From: Nemertoderma westbladi
Taxonomy: Eukaryota; Xenacoelomorpha; Nemertodermatida; Nemertodermatidae
Assembly: GCA_032718475.1 (NCBI GenBank)
Contig: JAUCBJ010001062.1
Coordinates: 1-64,000, forward strand
Direction: 5' to 3'
DNA: 64,000 bases
Made by a program: the position numbers and the translations under genes. Shown piece by piece: positions 55,501 to 64,000 of this stretch (position 1 is its first letter; each line of letters begins with the position of its first letter). Under the pieces are notes generated by a model. That model ran no database searches. It was not told the DNA's origin and saw only the letters and a list, made by a program, of their open reading frames with translations.

Positions 55501-56320
55501 AGATTCACCAATGGCTTTGTTGGTCGGGGTGGAACATGAGAGTAGCCTCCAACTCCAGAATCCCTCTCCCCATCACAATCTGGCCTCCCTGGTGACCCAG
55601 GGTTTGGGCCAGAAAGGTCATCAGGAAAGGGACTCAAAGAATTGTTGGCTGCTCTCTCTCCAGTAGGGGGTGAGACAGGCAGCCGGTCAGGAGTTAACTG
55701 ACGCCTGTGAAGCCGATTGTGTCCGGTAATTCCACTGGCCTCTAGTGGCCGGACCTCCGCATTGCTAATGTAATCCATAGTGGGGGTTGGGGGGTGCTTT
55801 TTTGCCGAGTCAGCTCTCGGGGCAAATACCACACCCTGGTTTGCCATTCCACAGGGTGGGTGTCGCAATGGAGTCAGATATGAGGCCCATCACCCATATC
55901 TACTCTGGCGTACATGACCCACCATTGGCTGTTGCAGCTCATCTGCTGGGTCATGCCCTGTACCCTTGCTGCCAGGTGCAGGTCGCAGTGAAGTGCTCTC
56001 AGAGTGGACATGAGAACACTCTAGTCCTAACCAGCCATTGGTAGATCACCATCTGCCTGGTCAGGCCATATACCCCTGCAGCCAAGTATATGGGTCCTTA
56101 ATCCAGGACCAAGGGCGTCCTTATCCCAGAACGAAGGGGGTCCTAGTTACAGGACCAGATTTGCCCTAGTAAGAGGGTCTATGCAGCTACAGGTGGCACC
56201 TCCTTTATGCTGCATGGAGGTGGCAAGTTTTCTTGATCAATGACCTAGAATACCTGACCTGACCTAATTTTTATATTATATATAATATATATTATATTAT
56301 ATATATATTATATATAAACC
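52507..56320 (-). mobile_element. RTE-like LINE, near full length, inserted in Copia pol
   Basis: 3.8-kb non-LTR retrotransposon bounded by a perfect 12-bp target duplication (TGAATTTTTCGC). The 3' end carries a (TAG)n tail and the 5' end has about 470 bp of leader, ending in an AT-rich TATA-repeat segment. It carries one long frame with endonuclease and RT. A second, longer-than-half copy lies at the right edge of the window and a 175-bp 3' fragment at 40905. Confidence 0.93.
52551..55847 (-). CDS. LINE ORF: apurinic-type endonuclease plus reverse transcriptase
   Basis: 1098 residues from the ATG at 55847, intact. The N-terminal 110 residues are Pro/Ser-rich. Endonuclease: AVGVQEHRMQ (catalytic Glu), GGIGLLMNPTA, LTFLGDFNASLH, RTGKLWTHSGPSGHKSQIDH and FSSDHRLIVAKV. 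RT: LVPVPKKGNLTLYGSFRGIS, QNGFRKGRGTMEPILALRRI, FVDFFKAFDSVSRSRM, LWGVLQGDTLAPFLFIIVVD and LDFADDLGVLSES (catalytic FADD), then a C-terminal RLRFAGHCFRR / GGQPMTFLRRILKDTGL segment common in RTE-type invertebrate elements. Nicks target DNA and copies its RNA at the nick. No disabling lesion is seen, so it could be an active source copy. Confidence 0.92.
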   Translation of the reverse strand: MANQGVVFAPRADSAKKHPPTPTMDYISNAEVRPLEASGITGHNRLHRRQLTPDRLPVSPPTGERAANNSLSPFPDDLSGPNPGSPGRPDCDGERDSGVGGYSHVPPRPTKPLVNLRQVTRLASVNTLTLGSPMRQGELTALADKLSLSAVGVQEHRMQTGQTDEVLIKDMGGGWRLALASADDSGNGGIGLLMNPTAHAALEKIDQISNRIIRCHFSCSGRLAKKFPKVVLIMCYSPTSVAPVEEVENFYHNLQAATDGVDQHAFLTFLGDFNASLHQSPTSPWVYSNSVNRNSVHLQDFISGNGLFSAGTQFKKRTGKLWTHSGPSGHKSQIDHILFRRKYRSSIQDCNAFTLRPFSSDHRLIVAKVRLSLRASRTTKSALPRHDWSSLLQQPSVRSSFTLQLSNRYEALASEAADHCEGYTAFTEAVKLAAAETVPVYPRNRKRAPWTDNKIQKCRNDLHKAQKESRLKQTTAAKNAVKAASRSLNRQYSVNLQELINQQVDAINDADDSRQSSQAWKSINLLTGRKSQPTTKVKAESPADRLNGWKAHFEKLLNNDRVLPDNFIEVKVSESVLPDIPIGDISFAEVKAAAKSIKTNRASGVDGVPPEVFKIPECLKLIYPIIVDMYRTTRVPQEMKTNKLVPVPKKGNLTLYGSFRGISLISIAAKLYNRILLNRIRDPIERLLRGNQNGFRKGRGTMEPILALRRIIEELSKKKDRHLAVIFVDFFKAFDSVSRSRMFSILSLYGIPDEIIAAIRSVYDGSTTFVSTVDGDTEPFEVLWGVLQGDTLAPFLFIIVVDYVLRMSLDHHNDDGVMITPPTGSRSRGNPAKYLTDLDFADDLGVLSESLEGAQRLLSSLEHAASSVGLFINSRKTKILTVNFESPQQVSDRMSISSKDGMLEHVDDFCYLGSWIRKSGEDLRIRKGKAWAALNRLSRIWKSPRINRKLKVRLFRAAVVPVLLYGSPCWALTAEDTKSLDGTFTRMLRRVHCVKYNAHISNQTLYNIGGVSLVPPSLTLEQNRLRFAGHCFRREDQPVHNLVLWQPHGVNKHGGQPMTFLRRILKDTGLKDADDLANVMGDRELWRCNFVDKPAQHS

Positions 56321-59300
56321 TGAATTTTTCGCAATATCTTGCAAACACGGAGTAAATCTTCATAAATTGCGTTTTTAAAACGTGTACTCAATTGAATAAG
56401 TTCAAAGTTCCAATCCGGTCGGCTGCCATGGACTATCCAATTTAATTTACCAACTAAAGATCGATAAAGTGACAGTTCTGAGTTGGATAAGTTATCATTC
56501 TTATTGCGTGTGAAATCTAATTTGGGTATATTAAGATCATTAACATACTTGTTTTGATTAATAACAATGAAGTTTTCAACTGTATGAATTAGCTCAAATC
56601 CGACGTAATTGAATTCGTGTTGTACTGATTTACCAACAATAAATCGTTGTGTAAGCTGAGAAATGATATTGTCAAATCTTTCATCCCCAGCATGAAGAAA
56701 GTCGTCTATATGAGAACAGAGTATTCCAGCAACATTATTCTGATTGTCGTGATATATAAATAATGCGGGATCTAGTGGTGATCTGAGACATCCGAGAGCA
56801 GTAAGTTTTTCCACAACACTAATGTAAAATTGGCGAGCTGCATCATTTAATCCATACAGGCATTTCTTGAGCCGCCATACCATGTTATCAGATACATTTG
56901 CTTCCTTAGGAGGAAGTAAATATAAATCCCGCTCCAGTGTCTTCCCTTGTAGAAAGGCCGATTTTATATCAGTGGCCTTTAAGGTCCAACCTTTACTAGC
57001 TATAATAGCTAACATTATTCGCATTGTATATTTACCTATAGTTGGTGAATCAGTAGCAAGTTTCATGTTTTCTTCGAAACCTCTAGCCACTAAGCGAGCA
57101 CGGATCTCCTGCCCCTTGTACCATAAAATCCATCTTGTACTTATACATTGCTGGTTGTCGTATGGAACTTCTTCATAAACTTCATAATCAATAAGTTTTT
57201 GGAGCTCAACTTGCTTAGCATTTAGACAATCTGGAGTTGAATGCTGGTTTTTTGGAATAATAACCAAATTCACATCGTTTAAAAAATCAACATCATTGAT
57301 AGCTCTCCATTCTTTAGTGCAAAGATCGAAACTATGCTTATTACCGTTATCTTCCTCCACATTATACCAATTTGAAAATTTTCCTGTAGCTTTTCCGGCA
57401 CGACCCAAAATTTTAACAGGAATCCACTCATTGGAATCATCATTACGGACTTCAATATTATCACCAGCCTTAGGTTTATAGTTGGAACAATTTTTAACAG
57501 AGACTATTGAATTTGGGGTAGATGTGTCATCTAGAATTGGTTGTTCTTTCACCACATTTTCAGGGGATGAATGAGAATCACCACTTGCAGAAAAACTTTC
57601 TGTAAGAATAGTATTAGTATTACCCTTCACTTCTGTGACAGAACTAGTAGTAGCGGTATCATCAGCATTATTTACAGAAGTAGCAGGCTGATCTTGGGTC
57701 GATGAAACAGGTAGTAGCCGGTTTGGTGCCACACGTAAAAATACACCACCATGTCTTATAAAAACCACCTTACCATCTTGGAAGACTACTTTCGCTGGAC
57801 CTAGCCAACGGTCTTTACCATCTTGTTTATAATATACCAAATCACCATTATGAAATATTTGCTCTGAAATGCGAATTTTATGACGCAGAGCTCGACGTAG
57901 ACGCTCATTAGTTTCAGATTCAATAAATGCTTTCCTAGCAGCATGAAGGGAATTAAGGTGACCAGCAAATATTTCACTGGAAGTAGTACCTTGTAAAGCT
58001 GGAGGCGCATCAAACATAAGACAGGGAATTTGTGGATTCTGGCCAAAAACTAGTTGATTGCTCGTATAACCATTCCACATTTGGAGTGAATTCTTAGCCA
58101 TGTTGGCCCATGGTAGTAATATTTCCACAGCAACTTTGCTTTGATCCTCCTTGAGTTTCTTCAACATAAAGTCAGTGATTGCATGTATTCTTTCACATAA
58201 TCCATTCTGATATGGACTGTAACCAGCTGTAGTATGAACTTTAACATTCAATATTGAAGAAATTTCCCTTACCTCATCGGAACTGAACTCACCACCATTA
58301 TCGGACATAATTGCACCCATAGTACCGAAATATGCAACCCAATTTCGCATAATCTTATCAACAATTGTAGACGTCTTCTTGTTTGAAACAAATACAGATA
58401 TATTATATCGGGACCATACATCAACCATATGCAAAATCCATTCTGATTCCCATGCCTTTAAATCAATTGCGATTACTTCATTAAATCTATTTGCCATAGG
58501 CAAAGCAACAACAGGTCTTGGGCGTGTCTTTGTGAATCGCTTACAGACATCACAATTATCTGTAATATTGTTTACAATGTCTGAAAATGAATCTTTCCAG
58601 ACTCCGGCATCTTGTAATAAGTTAATAAACTTCACTGATGAAGGATGAGCAAACTGTCGATGTATTTTTAATAAAACTTTGTGTAATTCACATTTTTCAA
58701 GGCCATTAAAATCAACAGCAAAAATCATATTCTCCTCAGCTGGAATACTAATTGGAAGACAATAATGACCGGATGATGTCATGTTCAAAGCTATAACTTT
58801 ACCAAAAACTTCTGCAGTATCAGTCTCTAAATCGATCTTCATTTGGGCTCTCTTCATAGATGTTTTGGATAGTAGAAGAGGTATTTCAGAATCAACAATA
58901 TCTGTTCTGATGGAAACGTTCTTGCCTGCAATCACTGCGGGAAGGACATACTCCCCCTTTGAAGCAAGTTTGGAACCAGCTCCAAATTTAAACATTTTTT
59001 TACTGGAATTAAATGCAACACGTTTTCTGTCATCATCATTAAGAGAGGAGAGATAAGTATTAAGCCATTTCTCACCACATACTGTACTAGTGCAAGCACT
59101 ATCTAAAACTGCGCAATTTGTTGCTTCGATCCCCAACTGCCACATTTCATTGGATGAAGCAAATACACTAAGCAAGACATTTTCAGATTCATCAAAATAA
59201 AGTGGCTGTTCATTATCATAATCTATTCCATGGTTTTCATTGTCTGTTATATTCACCTTCGCGATGTTTTCCCAGGTGTCTGGGCAATCTTTTATTAGAT

Positions 59301-60210
59301 GACGAAACGAACCACAACATCGACAAGTAAGCGGACGGCCGTCAGTACCTGATGGGTTAACCTTCCTCTCTTGAACCAAATTTGATCTAATGTTCCCACC
59401 TCCGCCTGGATAATTAACACCCGATCGAAAAGAACCGAGATTGCTAGGCTTATAAGGTACATAATTTCGTCTTGTAGAATTGAAGTAGTTACTTCCACCT
59501 GGAGTTCCACCAGCGCCTCTAAACCCCCGATATCCCTGGCCACGATAATAGCCCGCAGCTGCCAATGCCTCCTCATTCTCTGCCAAGAATAGCGGTTCTA
59601 GTTTTATTGCCGGATTTGAAGTTGTAGTGGAATCAGATGTCATGGATTTGCCAATAAACTTCTTCAGTGATTTTTGACTCTGATCATATAATTCATCTTT
59701 CCTTGTATAATCTAAACCGGTAATTACAAGCAACTTCTCCTCTTTAGAAACACGCGAATTGCGAATTAACTTGAAAGCCAAAACTGCGGCAGGAAGTACG
59801 ATGTTATGCTTCTTTATTCGTTGATATTTTTGGTCGAAGTTTGATATATACTCAAAAATTGTTTCTGATTGAGATTTGAAATAATCTTCAAAATCTTCAA
59901 ATTTCTCCAGACAGTCTTCCAGGTCGTCTTTCCCAAGTTTCAGATCGAGAAATCTAACAAGAGTGTCAAACCCATCGACCAACTTTAAATTATCCAATGG
60001 AATTTCATCAAAAACTTTCTCGCGTATTTTCGAGGTATCATTGTCTGGAAAGGAGAGAGCAATAGCTATCGCTTGTTTAGGTTTTGGTAAATCTGTAATT
60101 TCTCTCCATGCGAGCAACTCCTGCTTGTATCGCTCATATGACTTACTGGCGGAATTAAATGTTGGAGGGTTTATTTTGAAGGTTGTCGTTGACGGACTGG
60201 GGGCTGTCAT
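56308..60210 (-). CDS. Copia Gag-Pol polyprotein (gag, protease, integrase, RT), cut by LINE
   Basis: 1300 codons from the ATG at 60210. Gag (about 1-200) shows FEYISNFDQKYQRIKKHN-type helices. A zinc knuckle CRCCGSFRHLIKDC lies near 300 and the protease motif CAVLDSACTSTVCG near 370 (DSA where many families have DSG). The integrase HHCC zinc region is at about 510-560 and its core at about 580-680 (AIDLKAWE, MSDNGGEFSS, YQNGLCERIH). RT starts near 1030 with ISTRWILWYKGQEIRARLVA, then KATDIKSAFLQG, the catalytic SHIDDFLHAG (HIDD instead of the usual YVDD) and SLVGKLNWIVHGSRPDWNFE. Reading passes into LINE flank after about 56333. RNase H continues at 52494. Confidence 0.93.
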   Translation of the reverse strand: MTAPSPSTTTFKINPPTFNSASKSYERYKQELLAWREITDLPKPKQAIAIALSFPDNDTSKIREKVFDEIPLDNLKLVDGFDTLVRFLDLKLGKDDLEDCLEKFEDFEDYFKSQSETIFEYISNFDQKYQRIKKHNIVLPAAVLAFKLIRNSRVSKEEKLLVITGLDYTRKDELYDQSQKSLKKFIGKSMTSDSTTTSNPAIKLEPLFLAENEEALAAAGYYRGQGYRGFRGAGGTPGGSNYFNSTRRNYVPYKPSNLGSFRSGVNYPGGGGNIRSNLVQERKVNPSGTDGRPLTCRCCGSFRHLIKDCPDTWENIAKVNITDNENHGIDYDNEQPLYFDESENVLLSVFASSNEMWQLGIEATNCAVLDSACTSTVCGEKWLNTYLSSLNDDDRKRVAFNSSKKMFKFGAGSKLASKGEYVLPAVIAGKNVSIRTDIVDSEIPLLLSKTSMKRAQMKIDLETDTAEVFGKVIALNMTSSGHYCLPISIPAEENMIFAVDFNGLEKCELHKVLLKIHRQFAHPSSVKFINLLQDAGVWKDSFSDIVNNITDNCDVCKRFTKTRPRPVVALPMANRFNEVIAIDLKAWESEWILHMVDVWSRYNISVFVSNKKTSTIVDKIMRNWVAYFGTMGAIMSDNGGEFSSDEVREISSILNVKVHTTAGYSPYQNGLCERIHAITDFMLKKLKEDQSKVAVEILLPWANMAKNSLQMWNGYTSNQLVFGQNPQIPCLMFDAPPALQGTTSSEIFAGHLNSLHAARKAFIESETNERLRRALRHKIRISEQIFHNGDLVYYKQDGKDRWLGPAKVVFQDGKVVFIRHGGVFLRVAPNRLLPVSSTQDQPATSVNNADDTATTSSVTEVKGNTNTILTESFSASGDSHSSPENVVKEQPILDDTSTPNSIVSVKNCSNYKPKAGDNIEVRNDDSNEWIPVKILGRAGKATGKFSNWYNVEEDNGNKHSFDLCTKEWRAINDVDFLNDVNLVIIPKNQHSTPDCLNAKQVELQKLIDYEVYEEVPYDNQQCISTRWILWYKGQEIRARLVARGFEENMKLATDSPTIGKYTMRIMLAIIASKGWTLKATDIKSAFLQGKTLERDLYLLPPKEANVSDNMVWRLKKCLYGLNDAARQFYISVVEKLTALGCLRSPLDPALFIYHDNQNNVAGILCSHIDDFLHAGDERFDNIISQLTQRFIVGKSVQHEFNYVGFELIHTVENFIVINQNKYVNDLNIPKLDFTRNKNDNLSNSELSLYRSLVGKLNWIVHGSRPDWNFELIQLSTRFKNAIYEDLLRVCKILRKIQVYI
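56321..56332. repeat. 12-bp target-site duplication of nested LINE (right)
   Basis: TGAATTTTTCGC, matches 52495-52506. Confidence 0.93.
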
Positions 60211-60365
60211 GACTGCATGTACTAAACACTAAACGCTGAAATTAAACAACTAAAACACTAACCTCTGACACAAATTATCGTAAATTGTCGCTTGCTAAAT
60301 TATCCCTTTAATTAACTACTTCGCATTAATTTCTTCGCTTGCTACGCAAATATAAATTCACAACG

Positions 60366-60376
60366 CTCTGCTACCA
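60366..60376 (-). other. Copia primer-binding site (initiator tRNA-Met)
   Basis: The minus strand reads TGGTAGCAGAG, two bases inside the 5' LTR. It is complementary to the 3' end (CTCTGCTACCA) of animal initiator tRNA-Met, the usual Copia primer. Confidence 0.85.
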
Positions 60377-60378
60377 AT

Positions 60379-60621
60379 TGTTAATCATCAATATCGAGAA
60401 ATATAATAATAATATATATATATATGTGGCAGTTAGTTAAGATACCGGTATGCAGAACCGGGACAGTAAACTCAATTTACACACCACCAAACATACGCTA
60501 CGATACATAAATAACTACTGCAGTCAATAACGATAGGCCTACAGAGCATACTACCAACCACCACCTACCGGTAGCTATAGCTAATACTGCACTACAGTAT
60601 CTGGTCATCTTTAGATTAACA
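60379..60621 (-). repeat. Copia 5' LTR
   Basis: 243 bp, pairs with 51574-51811. A few substitutions and one short indel stretch (AGCTATAGCTAATACTGC versus AGCTATCACAGCT) separate the two. Confidence 0.95.
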
Positions 60622-60835
60622 AGAATTATGCTAACTGGCACCTACTGTGCGGTCTTTACTGGGCATAATGAGCAGAATGGAATGCGAAGACACTAACAAC
60701 ATTCTTACAGTAATATAATTCTAACCCCTTTCTGACGGGCCACGTCATTACGCATAATTAGGGAGAATAGGTAGGATGATGTAATAAGCTACACGGACAG
60801 TTACTGTTGTTACCTAGAAATTTTTATATTTTTAG

Positions 60836-61003
60836 ACGACGAGTAATGGATCGAGTGGAGGTGGCCCGAGCCCGCTATCTGTAGCGAGTGTAGACGAACC
60901 TCCAGTCAGTCTGACTACAGAACAGAAGGAATTAATAGAGTTGGTTGTATTGGCAAAGCAACAGTACATACTGCCGTCCCAGGTAGACCTCGGTAGAGTA
61001 ACG
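60836..61003 (+). CDS. Nuclear receptor exon: hinge and start of ligand-binding domain
   Basis: 56 codons between the acceptor TTTTTAG (ending 60835) and the donor ACG|GTAAGT (61003/61004), phase 0 at both ends. The Gly/Ser/Pro-rich hinge (TTSNGSSGGGPSPLSVASVD) leads into SLTTEQKELIELVVLAKQQY, which matches helix 1 of EcR/FXR/LXR ligand-binding domains (LTxEQxELIxxLV). ILPSQVDLGRVT follows, like the EcR PSEEDLxRI segment. With the exon at 8959-9188 it forms one receptor gene on the + strand. The last ~40 bases are the source of the downstream 47-bp minisatellite. Confidence 0.82.
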
Positions 61004-61700
61004 GTAAGTCTGTGTACATACTGCTGTCCTAACAGACACATAGAGTAACGGTAAGTCTGTGTACATACTGCCGTCCTAACAGACACATTGAGTAACGGTA
61101 AGTCTGTGTACATACTGCCGTCCTAACAAACACATTGTGTAACGGTAAGTCTGTGTACATACTGCCGTCCTAACAGACACATTGAGTAACGGTAAGTCTG
61201 TGTACATACTGCCGTCCTAACAGACACATTGAGTAACGGTAAGTCTGTGTACATACTGCCGTCCTAACAAACACATTGAGTAACGGTAAGTCTGTGTACA
61301 TACTGCCGTCCTAACAAACACATTGTGTAATGGTAAGTCTGTGTACATACTGCCGTCCTAACAGACACATTGAGTAACGGTAAGTCTGTGTACATACTGC
61401 TGTCCTAACAAACACATTGAGTAACGGTAAGTCTGTGTTCATACTTCCATCCTAACAAACACATTGTGTAACGGTAAGTCTGTGTACATACTGCCATCCT
61501 ATCAAACACATTGAGTAACAGTAAGTCTGTGTACATACTGCCGTCCTAACAGACACATTGAGTAACGGTAAGTCTGTGCACATACTGCCGCCCTAACAGA
61601 CACATTGAGTAACGGTAAGTCTGTGTACATACTGCCGTCCTAACAGACACATTGAGTAATGGTAAGTCTGTGTACATACTGCCGTCCTAACAAACACATT
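61004..61700 (+). repeat. 47-bp minisatellite derived from exon end and splice donor, about 15 copies
   Basis: The unit is GTAAGTCTGTGTACATACTG, CCGTCCTAACAGACACATTG, AGTAACG. Each unit repeats both the exon-like phrase GTACATACTGCCGTCC (present in the true exon at 60963-60979) and the donor AACG|GTAAGT. GTAAG starts at 61004, 61051 and 61098, giving an exact 47-bp period. A few units vary (TCCATCC, ATGG, CATCCTATC). The array runs directly into a LINE at 61699. Confidence 0.93.
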
Positions 61701-64000
61701 TCAAGAAGCGAACTGGAAAGCTATGGACTCATAGTGGACCCATTGGTCACAAGTCCCAGATAGACCATATTCTGTTTCGTAGGAAATACAGGAGCTCTAT
61801 ACAAGACTGTAATGCATTTACACTTCGACCCTTCTCCAGTGATCACCGCCTTATTGTGGCCAAGGTAAGACTTAGTCTGCGTGCTAGCAGAACAACGAAA
61901 TCTGCCTTGCCGCGGCATGACTGGTCCTCTCTGTTGCAACAGCCAAGTGTGAGATCCAGCTTCACACTACAGCTGAGCAACAGGTATGAGGCTCTTGCCT
62001 CTGAGGCGGCAGATCACTGTGAGGGCTATACTGCCTTTACAGAAGCAGTTAAGTTAGCAGCTGCAGAAACAGTTCCTGTATACCCTCGAAACAGGAAAAG
62101 GGCCCCCCTGGACTGACAACAAAATTCAGAAGTGCCGAAATGACCTTCATAAGGCGCAGAAAGAGTCCCGACTCAAACAGACTACAGCGGCCAAGAATGC
62201 AGTTAAAGCTGCATCTAGGTCCCTGAACAGGCAGTACTCTGTTAATCTACAGGAGCTAATAAACCAACAGGTTGATGCCATCAATGATGCTGACGACAGC
62301 AGGCAATCATCCCAGGCATGGAAATCGATCAATCTGCTTACTGGGCGGAAAAGCCAACCAACCACCAAGGTTAAGGCTGAATCACCAGCCGATCGCCTCA
62401 ATGGTTGGAAGGCCCACTTTGAAAAGCTCCTCAATAATGACATGGTATTGCCTGATAACTTTATAGAAGTAAAAGTGTCTGAGTCTGTACTCCCAGATAT
62501 TCCCATTGGCGATATCTCCTTTGCAGAAGTGAAGGCTGCTGCAAAGAGCATTAAGACCAATCGTGCCAGTGGAGTAGATGGTGTTCCCCCTGAGGTCTTT
62601 AAAATACCTGAGTGTTTAAAGCTCATCTATCCCATCATAGTAGACATGTACCGTACAACAAGAGTCCCACAAGAAATGAAAACAAATAAGTTGGTGCCAG
62701 TTCCCAAGAAGAGGAACCTAACACTCTATGGTTCTTTTCGGGGAATCTCATTGATCTCGATTGCTGCAAAACTATACAATAGAATTCTATTAAATCGCAT
62801 CAGGGATCCCATTGAGAGACTGCTACGTGGAAATCAGAATGGGTTCCGTAAAGGTCGTGGGACCATGGAGCCCATTTTGGCACTTAGAAGGATAATTGAA
62901 GAGTTATCAAAAAAGAAAGACAGGCATCTGGCTGTTATCTTTGTTGACTTCTTCAAGGCCTTTGATTCAGTCTCTCGCTCACGTATGTTCAGCATACTTT
63001 CATTATATGGGATTCCTGATGAAATTATTGCAGCAATCAGATCAGTATACGATGGTTCGACAACATTTGTGTCTACTGTTGACGGTGACACAGAACCATT
63101 TGAAGTGTTATAGGGCGTCCTCCAAGGAGACACACTTGCACCATTCTTGTTCATTATTGTGGTTGACTATGTTCTACGCATGTCCTTAGATCATCATAAT
63201 GATGATGGGGTGATGATAACTCCACCTACTGGCTCCAGAAGTCGAGCAAATCCTGCCAAGTACATAACTGATCTAGACTTTGCTGATGACTTAGGAGTAC
63301 TCTCAGAATCATTAGAGGGAGCCCAGCGGCTCCTCAGCTCATTAGAAAATGCTGCTTCTAGTGTTGGTCTTTTTATTAACTCCAGAAAGACCAAAATTCT
63401 GACAGTTAACTTTGAAAGTCCTCAGCAAGTCTCTGATCGGATGAGCATAAGATCAAAGCAAAGGATGGTATGCTTGAGCATGTGGACGACTTCTGTTACC
63501 TGGGATCATGGATCCGGAAGTCAGGTGAGGACCTTCGAATACGTAAGGGAAAGGCATGGGCAGCCTTGAATAGGCTTTCCAGGATTTGGAAGTCACCTAG
63601 AATTAATCGGAAACTTAAGGTCCGATTATTTAGAGCAGCAGTAGTTCCAGTACTCCTCTACGGGAGTCCATGCTGGGCTCTAACTGCTGAGGACACCAAA
63701 TCTCTGGATGGCACATTCACAAGAATGCTACGCCGGGTACATTGTGTCAAGTACAATGCACACATCTCCAACCAGACACTATATAACATTGGAGGTGTCT
63801 CATTGGTTCCCCCAAGCTTGACACTAGAACAAAATCGCCTCCGCTTTGCAGGACATTGCTTTCGCCGTGAGGACCAGCCAGTGCATAATCTTGTACTTTG
63901 GCAGCCTCATGGAGTGAATAAGCATGGTGGACAGCCCATGACTTTCTTGAGACGCATCTTAAAGGACACTGGCCTTAAAGATGCGGATGATCTAGCAAAT
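61699..64000 (+). pseudogene. 5'-truncated LINE copy, runs off right edge
   Basis: Nearly identical to the LINE at 52507-56320 but on the + strand, beginning within the endonuclease (KKRTGKLWTHSG). It is inactivated: an extra C near 62105 shifts the frame, TAG replaces a Trp codon at about 63110-63112 (VL-stop-GVLQGD) and an insertion near 63452-63465 shifts the frame again. FADD and the other RT motifs remain legible. The 3' end lies beyond the window. Confidence 0.92.

Larger units (their letters stand above)
51574..60621 (-). mobile_element. Copia LTR retrotransposon with nested LINE
   Basis: Minus-strand element with LTRs at 51574-51811 and 60379-60621, each TGTTAATC...GATTAACA. A 5-bp target duplication AGAAT flanks it (51569-51573 and 60622-60626). 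A primer-binding site complementary to initiator tRNA-Met lies two bases inside the 5' LTR. Gag-protease-integrase-RT-RNase H is in Copia order; residues such as the SRPD block after RT suggest the GalEa-type marine-animal lineage (inference). Without the LINE it would be about 5.2 kb. The LTRs differ at only a few positions plus one short indel region near their ends, so it is fairly young. Confidence 0.95.
9189..60835 (+). other. Nuclear receptor intron, about 51.6 kb, filled with transposons
   Basis: This interval lies between two exons of matching phase on the same strand that encode consecutive parts of an NR1H-type receptor. It contains a 51-bp minisatellite, a LINE split by a Polinton, a 3.3-kb tandem duplication with a piggyBac insertion, BEL/Pao remains and a Copia element carrying a LINE. 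No other host exon was recognised inside it, although a small intervening exon cannot be excluded by eye. Confidence 0.7.

Noticed and set aside
60832-61113. 93-codon minus-strand frame
   Set aside because: Lies opposite the receptor exon and the first units of the 47-bp array. It is a shadow.

Overview
The window is animal nuclear DNA. It holds two exons of one host gene, on the + strand, separated by about 51.6 kb of intron that is almost entirely mobile and repetitive DNA. The exons (8959-9188 and 60836-61003) encode the second zinc finger of a nuclear-receptor DNA-binding domain and the hinge plus helix 1 of its ligand-binding domain. The residues are closest to the NR1H group (EcR/FXR/LXR). 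The mix of a Polinton, a Copia element, BEL/Pao, RTE-like LINEs and piggyBac suggests a marine invertebrate (deuterostome or lophotrochozoan), but the species cannot be fixed from sequence alone.

Layout. 1-289: start of an acidic minus-strand reading frame that runs off the left edge. 290-3780: AT-rich DNA with degenerate repeats. 3782-8830: a 34-bp satellite of about 150 units. 8959-9188: receptor exon. 9481-11745: a 51-bp minisatellite. 11746-12519 and 28946-29402: a decayed RTE-like LINE split by a Polinton. 12520-28945: a 16.4-kb Polinton (Maverick/adintovirus-like) with 923-bp terminal inverted repeats. 30201-36836: two near-identical 3.3-kb tandem copies carrying a CR1/L2-type LINE fragment, followed by a partial third copy broken by a piggyBac deletion derivative (36956-38689). 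40905-47935: a decayed BEL/Pao element cut by a 5'-truncated LINE. 51574-60621: a Copia LTR retrotransposon with an almost full-length LINE (52507-56320) inserted in its RT/RNase H region. 60836-61003: receptor exon. 61004-61700: a 47-bp minisatellite copied from that exon's 3' end and splice donor. 61699-64000: a second copy of the same LINE, opposite strand, running off the right edge.

The Polinton is the most informative unit. All its genes lie on the minus strand: protein-primed DNA polymerase B, a TBP-like protein, packaging ATPase, a small basic protein with a hydrophobic tail, a chromodomain integrase, two penton-like paralogues, a basic pX-like protein, a double-jelly-roll major capsid protein (one in-frame stop) and an adenovirus-type protease. 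Its TIRs look essentially identical, so insertion was probably recent.

The best candidate for something undescribed is the Polinton's middle region. A two-repeat TBP-like protein sits beside a 1.2-kb array of about 16 elements that each carry an RNA polymerase III B-box-like motif. In addition, five gene starts are preceded within 1-15 nt by an NTCTAGAA motif. Together these suggest the element carries its own transcription-initiation machinery. That is an inference from sequence only.
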